Source of the DNA: Brachycybe producta
Lineage: Eukaryota; Arthropoda; Diplopoda; Playtdesmida; Andrognathidae
Reading direction: 5' to 3'
Assembly: GCA_036925085.1 (NCBI GenBank)
Contig: JAUPFP010000016.1
Span: 496,001-560,000 of the forward strand
DNA length: 64,000 nucleotides
The notes beneath the pieces were generated by a model. It did no database searches, was not told where the DNA came from, and saw only the letters and a list, made by a program, of their open reading frames with translations. This document shows, piece after piece, positions 56,788-64,000 of this stretch; the first letter of the stretch is position 1; the number at the start of each line of letters is the position of its first letter. The translations under genes and the position numbers were made by a program.

Positions 56788-58086
56788 GCAACTAGAAAAG
56801 CGTTCAAGAAGGGCAAGGCTTTGCTCTGCTCAACGACTTGCTAGTGATTCTTACCGAAGTTCATGAGGGATTACAACTGTCAAGAATGCATATGTAATAT
56901 GTACGAGCGTATTTACCTTTAACAAATGTTGCTGTTCTCTTAGCCTCTCTATGCTAGTAACCTTTTCTACATGTATATCAAGTACTAATTTAGCTTTAAA
57001 ATAATTTCAAATTGGTGAATAGGCCGGATGTGACAAGAGTAAAATAACAGATTCCTTTAGACTCTTTTAGATATATGACAAAACAAAGAAAACAAAAATC
57101 AATTCCACACTCTGTAAACACATTACAACATTCCACAGCTTCCAAAACCCAATTTTAAAAAAAAAATCCGCAACGTCAAAATGAATGTAAAAACGAATGA
57201 TGAAAGTTCTCCTACCTTTAACCTTCAATGAGATTCCGTAGTTTTTTTTTTTTTGTAAACTAAACATAAACCAAGAAATAAAATTCCGCAACTTCTTCAA
57301 AACTTCTTTAAATATTGATTTATAAGTAATTACACAGCTTTTAAGTTCGGTTATATGAATTTCCACAATACTATAAGAGATTTTCCGCATTCTTGTACCA
57401 ACCAAATTTTCCCGCTAAAATCAAACACGTGATAAAAATAAACCGTAATTTGCAGAAAAACAAAATTCCACGACTACATAGCAACCGCATGATGGCAGCA
57501 CCTGACAAGTACAATCTGTAATAGTCACTAATATTTTTTGACGACTAATACCATATTAGTCACTTAGATAAGTGTAACCAACTAAACCTAATAAAATAGA
57601 TTTAAAAAATGTAATTTCTAAAATGAAAAAAAATACAATTATAAAACATGCATTTCTCGTTTATAAGATGATCTAAAACAATACAAAATTTATTTATATT
57701 CACATAAATATTTATAAAACAAGAGATCAACATGACGCAAAATATATGAAACTAAATTTGTTTACTAAAGTGAACCCAATATGGTGTCAATTCACTTAAC
57801 CTATCAAGAAGATGCCATACTAGTTCACCCATTACATGCAGCATTAACAAAGCGTCTGCGTCAATACGTTAATATGGAGAAGGTATCTCCCGCCCATAAA
57901 TATTAATTTTGTATTTATTTAATGATATTTGGCACCACTGTAACAAAACTAATATGGCAGCCGTGTTGTGAATAATTTTATTCGTTACTTTCTGCGGCTA
58001 TCGTCGTCGTTTTGGCTCGTTTACATATCGTATTTTCGATCTAATGAACTTTTTACATCGAGTCTCAATAATAAACAGGTGTTAAA
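56788..58086. other. Region upstream of SPRYD7
   Basis: It contains nine TTCCRC/TTCCCGC-like words between 57100 and 57475 (see findings) and a minus-strand frame (57390-57067, 107 residues) with no recognised homology. CpG-containing sequence near 57990-58040 lies just before the SPRYD7 start and is the likely promoter area. No TATA box was assigned. Confidence 0.4.
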
Positions 58087-60141
58087 ATGACTTCGTGTTT
58101 CTATTGCATTCGTCGCTGTCTGAATGGCACCGGTTTCTCTGAACCGATGGCGGCACCTCGGCAACACCGCGATGACGTCATCCTCGACACGAGCCATATG
58201 GGTGTGTATTAACTACTTCCATCAGTCCATTGATATATATATTCTCATCTGTTAACGTATCGATAGGTAACGAGGTGGTTATCGTTAAGAACGGACACAG
58301 AATATGCGGTGGTGGAGCGGCGCTTGCAAATGCACCTATCGTTCAAGACAAAGCTTATTTTGAAGTGAAATTACAACAGTCAGGTAAAAGTGCACTTGCC
58401 TCATCGTAAGGAGAAGCTTGTGACGTCAGTGGAGTTTACATAAAATTTAGGATTGTCTCATTCAGTTTACTAGAAAAGGGATAGCAACAGTTTAAACAAA
58501 AGAGTCATTGCATTCTTTTGTAATTACCCTCTGTTTTTCATCGGACAAAATGACGTAAGTCTAAATTTTTTTGTCAACTCTTCTGACGTCACATGCTTTT
58601 TCTTACAACTAGGCAAGTATACATGTACGAGTATATAAAAGATACACCTGATGTGCAACGCAACGCCTAATATACGTTTATTTCTTTTAAAGGTGTTTGG
58701 GGCATTGGATTAGCAACACATTTGGTCGATCTGAACAAAGTTCCGCTTGGTTACGATGCAGAAAGTTGGGTTCTATGTTCGGATGGATCTCTAAGACATA
58801 ACGGAGAAGAACGAGGAAAAGTAACGGAAGTACCGCAAGAGGGTGACGTCATAGTATGTTATGAAATGGAGAAAGTACCTATTGAGAACAATTAAGAGTT
58901 TACAGTTGATCTTTTTGTATTAAAACAGGGTGTGACATACGATCACGTTGAGCTGAACTTCTATCTTGGAGGAAAACCCCTCAACAGTCCGTTGACTGGA
59001 ACAAAAGGAACTCTTTTCCCTGTTGTTTATGGTAACACTTCTTAGTCAGTTGCAACTTAATGCAAAACTCAAAGTGTTTTAAAAACTAGACAAATAACTG
59101 ACTTGCGTAATTATATTTTAATGTTGATATCTTTTAAAAATAAATGTTGTATATTGGCTTTAAAAACTCATTTTCAAGAGGGCTGTGGTGTAGCAAGACA
59201 ATTTTTAAGTCCAGTTTTAATTATGTCACAAAAGAATTTTAAGATTCATTTGAAACTAGAAGAGTAAAAGAACATTTGAAGACAATTTTCACGATGATAT
59301 CTTTTTGATAAAAACGTTTTTTTAATTTTTGGTTAAAAAGAAATGCCATCTAGTAATTATACGGTAGCCGCATCTAATGGTCAAAAATAAACTAAGGAAT
59401 CTCTGAGAAAATGTTTGTAAGACCCATATCATACATAGCGTGTCCCAAAAATACACTATACACAGTTCGGTTGTTAATAACTGTCATGTTTATTTTTTTT
59501 TAATTTAATTTTAATATTTTATAATTAAGAGTAAATGTTGCAATAAAAATTACCTATAACGGCATTACATGTTTTATCTTTAAATGTCGCATTCTCTTAA
59601 GTGTTCAAAACGTCCCTCCATTGTCATCTAAGTATTACTGTCATCGATGAGAAACTGATCTGCAAACATCAATTAACGTATCTCTTGTAATTGTGCGACA
59701 ATTCTCTTCGATTACTTGCCGTTAATACAATTATGAAGGGCTGCGTTAATTGATGTTTGCAGCTCAATTTCTTAATAATGTCAGCAATGCCTTGATGTAA
59801 CATTTTAAAATTAATTTTAAGAAAACAAACATGGCACCTATTAACAACCAAAGTGTGTATACATTATTTTTTGGAACACCCTGTATGTAATTTGTATAAC
59901 CACCACGATAGTTAACCGTGAAATATTTCACTGGCATGTCCCTAAATGCAGCATTACCGCTAGTGTAATCGTCACAAGAGTAGAAAATATTCAAGTCATT
60001 CACTTGTATTTCAGCATTGTTTTTGTACTTTGGTTGTTTTCAGTGGAGGACGGAGCCATTCTCGATGTCCATTTCAGTCAATTTTGTCATCAGCCACCAA
60101 TCGGTTACAACATGATCATGATCGAGCAATCGCTTCTATAA
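58087..60141 (+). CDS. SPRYD7: SPRY domain-containing protein 7, complete, five exons
   Basis: Exons: 58087-58201, 58267-58383, 58693-58853, 58929-59031, 60044-60141. All introns are GT-AG and the frame is kept, giving 197 residues, against 196 in human by memory. It is a small, single-domain B30.2/SPRY protein, presumably an intracellular binding module of unclear function. Its human gene lies in the 13q14 region deleted in chronic lymphocytic leukaemia. Hallmarks: an N-terminal CFYCIRRC, LDTSHMG, VVIVKNGHRICGGG, AYFEVKLQQSGVWGIGLAT, VPQEGDVIGVTYDHVELN and FSQFCHQPPIGYN. Intron 2 carries a CRE-bearing MITE. Intron 4 carries a foldback and a mariner-like MITE. A TGACGTCA lies in exon 1 (58173) and another across exon 3 (58844). 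The gene faces PCID2 tail to tail. Confidence 0.96.
58392..58622. mobile_element. CRE-bearing MITE in SPRYD7 intron 2
   Basis: GCACTTGCCTCATCGTAAGG, AGAAGCTTGTGACGTCAGTG and AAATTTAGGA are mirrored by ATACTTGCCTAGTTGTAAGA, AAAAGCATGTGACGTCAGAA and AAATTTAGAC. Each arm therefore has one TGACGTCA (58421 and 58584). Related to 15455-15835. Confidence 0.78.
59060..59340. repeat. Degenerate foldback sequence in SPRYD7 intron 4
   Basis: AAAGTGTTTTAAAAACTAGA, AATGTTGATATCTTTTAAAA and later TGAAACTAGAAGAGTAAAAG with CACGATGATATCTTTTTGAT: two arm-like segments in the same orientation, not a clean hairpin. Confidence 0.5.
59430..59888. mobile_element. Mariner-like MITE in SPRYD7 intron 4
   Basis: The left CATACATAGCGTGTCCCAAA and inverted right TTACATACAGGGTGTTCCAA pair for about 45 bases (TACACTATACAC, GGTTGTTAATA). 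ACAGGGTGTYCCAAAA is a common Tc1/mariner terminus. The centre has a second inverted repeat (CTGCAAACATCAATTAACG and partner, 59660-59762). Short frames inside give no recognised transposase. Confidence 0.68.
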
Positions 60142-60424
60142 AGAGGAAGACAGAAAGATGATGGAAGAGAGAAAAAGAAAGATCTCGCTCAAAACAGCGT
60201 CGTTATAACATGTTTAGGAGTTTCATAATGTCTTTTATTTCTTTTTGCACTTTTTTCCCACAATCCATTTCTCTTCTTTTCATCCTTTTTACTCTCTTGT
60301 CACTGAACCGATTTTAGCTTTGTTTAAATTCTAGTTTTAAAATTGTATATTCTTTTATCTAATTACATTTATGATAATAATTTGTAAATTTTTCTTGTTT
60401 CTTTTTTTTTTTTGATTTGATTTG

Positions 60425-60430
60425 AATAAA
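60425..60430 (+). terminator. Poly(A) signal of SPRYD7 (a second at 60533-60538)
   Basis: AATAAA 284 bases after the stop codon, with another AATAAA at 60533-60538. Either gives a 3' end inside the short SPRYD7-PCID2 gap. Confidence 0.6.
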
Positions 60431-60567
60431 AAAACGTAATTTATCTTTTAAAAATATAACACATTCTGTACAAAACATTAGAATATGGAAAGTTAAGAAA
60501 TGAATGTAATCGTTAGCTCCTGAGTGAAGATGAATAAAAACGAATCACTTACAATGAAAATTAAGTG

Positions 60568-60573
60568 TTTATT
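60568..60573 (-). terminator. Poly(A) signal of PCID2
   Basis: AATAAA on the minus strand, 72 bases past the PCID2 stop. It lies only 30 bases from the second SPRYD7 signal, so the two transcripts may overlap at their 3' ends. Confidence 0.65.
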
Positions 60574-60644
60574 CTTAAGTTTTTAAAAACAAAGAAATAA
60601 TTTTTAGTTCGTTCAAAAGGTTCATACAATTGTGGTTTCGACAT

Positions 60645-62870
60645 TTACTGAACTAAAGAACTAATTGATGGAAAGGGGTTTTGTTTGCTGACAACTAACT
60701 TACGATGCTGATGCGAAATGTAGCCTTTGATTTTTCCCTAAAATTAGACAAAATATGGAATCAATGAGCACATTTCTATGGCCCAAATTCAAGAATAGTT
60801 GGCAATTGAACTTCAACTTTAAGAAACGGCAGCACGGTTCTAATCCAGAAAAACCCACCTTTATTAAGGTTAGCCTTATTGAAATTCATTTGGGTTTCCC
60901 TACTTATGGCGCCACTGCAGTGGCTAATGCTATGTTCCATAGGCGTTTTTGTACAAATTGGATGCAAAAATGTCTATCGAACGTTTTTAAGAATAACATT
61001 ATGAAAAAATTCAAATCGTTTTCAAAACAAGAATGGTAAAAGATAATGTTGAAAGGTTTTTCATGACTATATCTTAAAATAATAACATTTTTTAACTGTT
61101 TAAAAAAATTTCCATTGACTTTTCATGAAAAACTATTTTTGCCTTTTTCCAACTGTTACAAAAAGTTTTATTTTTTAGCGATATCGTCATGAAAGAACTG
61201 TTAGCATTATTACCAACTATTCTAGTTTCTAAAACACTATGTATTTTTTCGTAATGTTTCTTCCGAAAAACGTTGGCTGCAAAAACACATTGTTACGTTT
61301 GAACATGGCAACCTTTTCGTTGTCGAAAACTTTGTGAACACCCTGTAACGCGCTTAAAATTGTAAGAACTTCTAAACCCGTTGTTATCCCAACATGAGAT
61401 TTGGATATTATGTCAAACCTCAAATAGATACGTATTTCCTCTTCAAATTTACACGTTTCGAGATATTTAGGGCCAAAGGCACAAGTGATTCACCTTTAAA
61501 TTACCTTGCAGCTCGGTAAGCTTAAAAATCGTATCAGATTAAAGCCTGTTCCAAAACCTTCATAACAAGCCCTATATAAAGCCTGTGACTATTATAGAAC
61601 CAGAGTTATTAGCATTTGAATATATGAACCCTGGTCACAATTTTCGTCATGTACAACATAAAAGGGGCGCATTTTTTTATCCAAATAAGTTAGGAAGCTG
61701 TAATTTAACATCAAAACATACATTAAATGCATAAGCACGTGTAATAAACTTCACAAAATTATACGGGGGTTTCATACGAAGAAAAAAAAACTCGTAGTTG
61801 AGCTACCTCTTATGTGAGTATCGTACACTGAATGCATGTCATTATCATGCACATCGTAATTTCCGACAATGTTTGCCTCCACAATGGATTAGCATAACTA
61901 ATTGTAAATCTAAAAACGAGTATTAAATCAGAAAATAATTTTGGCCATACTTCGTAAATGAGGTTTGATACGATGACTTCAACTTCGTCGAGATCAACAT
62001 CCGATTCTCCCATAAATTTCAGAGCCGTGAGAAAAGATTCCACAGGAATTTGATGCGTTTTAAGAAGAAGGTGTCTATAAGATAAAACCAAAAATTGTTC
62101 ATATAAAAAAATAACCATCTAGGAGTATAAATTTGCAGTCATTACACTTTCTTGAATAAATTTCTATAAGTTATGGTTTTGAGCTTCTCGAGAATGAGGT
62201 AAATGCCACATTTGATGAAAAATGCTTCATGCAACAACATTGCATTGTTTAACCTCAACAAATTTCCTTCTCTAGAAGAGAAAATGAAAAATTAAGCAAC
62301 ACGAATAAAATTTCAAAAGAGTAAACCATATGGTTAACACTAACTTTACAGCTTCAACAACTTCATTGAACTGCATCAAGTCGTACTTTTGAAGCAACTC
62401 GGCTTTCGGCATCTGGCCCTGAACGTTTTATAAATCCAATTCGGTAAAAGTTTTAAAAACATGTTTTTGTTTAACTTACGAGCAACATTTTTACTGGAAT
62501 GAGATAGATTAGAATCTGCCGCTTGTTTTTACGACACAGCTTATGGCAATGTTGAAAGGAGAAAGTCAGATACTCATCAGCTAATAAAAAAAGATTACAA
62601 AGAACCGCATATGTTAATTAATTTTAACAGAGAAATTAAAACGTAAAAGAAAAAAGAATTTCGCACCACTTTTGAAATCGCTATCAAACATAGACTTTCT
62701 CCCAACGTAATATCTAAAATGAACGAATGCTACAATAAGGAAGAATGGCGAGAGGTTAAATTTAAACGGTCAAACCTATAAGTGACCATCTGTGCGATTT
62801 CAAACTGATCCTTAACAGTTGAACTCTCCACTGCTCGAATTAAAGGTTTACAAAGATGCAATTTGTTGAT
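60645..62870 (-). CDS. PCID2: PCI domain-containing protein 2, seven 3' exons (partial)
   Basis: Exons on the minus strand: 62870-62776, 62713-62667, 62580-62480, 62418-62345, 62271-62146, 62074-61951, 60737-60645. All junctions are GT-AG and one frame encodes the C-terminal 219 residues. PCID2 is the Thp1 homologue of TREX-2, which couples transcription to mRNA export at the nuclear pore. Hallmarks: [48 protein letters not shown], then the PCI winged helix ([76 protein letters not shown]). The 1.2-kb last intron holds a foldback fragment. Upstream exons, including the N-terminus, lie beyond 62870. The intron there carries a foldback with a hAT insertion and runs off the window. Confidence 0.96.
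61000..61275. repeat. Foldback subfamily 2 in the PCID2 last intron
   Basis: TTTTCAAAACAAGAATGGTA, AAAGATAATGTTGAAAGGTT and CATGACTATATCTT are mirrored by AGCGATATCGTCATGAAAGA, TAGCATTATTACCAACTATT and CTAGTTTCTAAAACACTATG. Confidence 0.75.
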
Positions 62871-62924
62871 CTTTTAAAAGAAATAAAACATAATAATGTT
62901 GGTTTAAGGTGGGTTTAAAGAGTA

Positions 62925-63660
62925 AATACAACCCTCGAACTCTGGTTAGTCTGTCTTTCGAGAGTAAAATGAAGAGAAACTTGAAAGTATTTTACAAACT
63001 AGAAAGGTAGCTCAATCGGTTATTTTCATGTTGTTATCTTTCAAAATAAGCTTTTTGTGTGTTTGAAAATGAGCTAACTCAGAGAAGACAATCTTTTTCA
63101 TAATTTTTTTTTATATAAAAAGTTTATTTTGAAAGATAGTAACATAATATTATTATTTGATTCAGCTACAGTTCTAGTTTCAAATACACTTTAAATCAGG
63201 GGTTCTTAACCTTTTTTAAGATTCCAGACCCCCAATGAATTTCCCAATATGTTCCCATACCCTTTTTGCCAAACTGTCGAAATCGTAATCATCGTCGTCA
63301 TCATCACTAGTCCTATTAGGTACCAGTATGACTTCAAAAGATGTCAATAGCTTGGTTTTACTTTAAATATGAATAGCTAGGAACAGAACAGCTGAAAGAA
63401 AATCACGTTATCATTGGTGATGGTTTATTATAATCTAATCACAACTTTTTTTAAAAAAAATTGTTCAGAGATCGAGTCTCATACCCCATTATTTGGTTAT
63501 CATATCCCCAAGGGGTAAGGATACCCCCCCCCCCCCCGGTTAAGAACTCCCACTTTAAATTTTTCCTTAGTGTTGCTCTTCTGAAACGCAGAATATACCA
63601 AGATTTCGATAATCAGCAGATCATAAAACATGTTTATTTTAAAGCCCATTTCGCAATTTA
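62925..63660. repeat. Foldback element, copy J, split by a hAT insertion
   Basis: TCGAACTCTGGTTAGTCTGT, AACTTGAAAGTATTTTACAA, ACTAGAAAGGTAGCTCAATC and TTCATGTTGTTATCTTTCAA on the left. AAAAGTTTATTTTGAAAGAT, TTCAGCTACAGTTCTAGTTT and AAATACACTTTAAAT, then, after the insertion, TTGCTCTTCTGAAACGCAGA, on the right. It lies in a PCID2 intron. Confidence 0.86.
63197..63552. mobile_element. hAT-type MITE inside foldback J, TSD CTTTAAAT
   Basis: The left CAGGGGTTCTTAACC and inverted right TGGGAGTTCTTAACC are flanked exactly by CTTTAAAT (63189-63196 and 63553-63560). The CAGNGGTTCTTAACC terminus is typical of hAT-Charlie-like elements. 356 bp, no transposase. Confidence 0.9.
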
Positions 63661-63742
63661 AATTATTGATGCGATACACATTAAAACATTGCTTAAGACA
63701 AAGCAGAGCTGAAACATAGCCAAGTTTAAAAATTGCCCTTAT

Positions 63743-64000
63743 ACAGTAGATTCTCGATTATCCGAGGTTCCGTGTTATTCGAGCTATAAAAGTTGCCTAT
63801 ATTTACTTAAAAAGCCATTCTTTTGAATTTGCAATTGGAGAATCAATATGTTAGTTTCAGCTTTATTTCCTCTTATTATTATCTTATTTGTGTGATGGCT
63901 TGCTTTCTTCTTTATGTAGTGAAAGAAAGCTATTAAAATACAACTTTGCAAATAATATGCATAGCAACAATACAAACTTTTCTGTGTTAACCGAGTTTCA
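63743..64000. mobile_element. Pogo/Tigger-like terminus, runs off the window
   Basis: TACAGTAGATTCTCGATTAT, then CCGAGGTTCCGTGTTATTCG, is a typical pogo/Tigger-type end. A similar start, ACAGTAGATCTTCGATTATC, is at 42645, just before the 1.2-kb element. The remaining sequence is AT-rich and the second end is not in view. Confidence 0.5.

Noticed and set aside
57067-57390. 107-residue minus-strand frame upstream of SPRYD7
   Set aside because: It is Phe/Lys/Ile-rich and crosses a long A run, has no recognised homology, and its apparent regularity comes from the repeated TTCCRC words.
59440-59880. Possible mariner transposase remnant in SPRYD7 intron 4
   Set aside because: Short stretches look vaguely transposase-like, but stops are frequent and no catalytic D,D motif is visible; kept only as a MITE with mariner-like ends.
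1-64000. tRNA or rRNA genes
   Set aside because: I looked for T-loop (GGTTCRAATCC) and B-box signatures and found none with a matching acceptor stem; the only tRNA-like match is the primer-binding site.

Overview
The window is AT-rich nuclear DNA from an animal. Spliced genes with GT-AG introns, AATAAA signals, a Ty3/gypsy retrotransposon and dense DNA-transposon debris support this. I cannot place the phylum from sequence alone. There are no bacterial operons, rRNA or tRNA genes or CRISPR arrays. Host coding DNA is sparse, at well under 5% of the window.

Layout. Positions 1-5591 hold the 5' part of a minus-strand Ty3/gypsy element: an LTR with TATA box and poly(A) signal, a primer-binding site matching tRNA-Ala, a 2.3-kb leader with a minisatellite, and an uninterrupted ORF of at least 862 codons with protease and reverse transcriptase. 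It runs off the left edge. From 5.6 to 35 kb I recognise no host exon. The region is filled by MITEs, hAT-type elements, foldback elements, a solo LTR (20350-21248), a pyrimidine-rich minisatellite (32.7-33.5 kb) and low-complexity AT-rich DNA. At 35045-35538 (minus) lies the first coding exon of a TMTC1-like ER O-mannosyltransferase; its later exons were not found. From 36 to 49 kb there are more hAT elements with clean 8-bp target duplications, a perfect 48-bp palindrome, a 1.2-kb terminal-inverted-repeat element and a satellite of about 39 copies of a 20-bp unit. Two unrecognised, apparently intronless genes for secreted proteins follow on the minus strand (49387-50013 and 53100-53612). Each has a signal peptide, an acidic middle and a very basic C-terminus with a cysteine pair.

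The right end holds two conserved genes placed tail to tail: a complete five-exon SPRYD7 (58087-60141, plus) and the last seven coding exons of PCID2 (60645-62870, minus). Their poly(A) signals lie within about 150 bp of each other. Their introns carry foldback, mariner-like and CRE-bearing MITE insertions.

The most notable patterns are an abundant foldback family that twice received a hAT insertion in the same arm, enrichment of the CRE octamer TGACGTCA (13 sites, about half in TIR elements), and the pair of acidic-to-basic secreted proteins. I see no clear sign of a wholly new multi-gene system.
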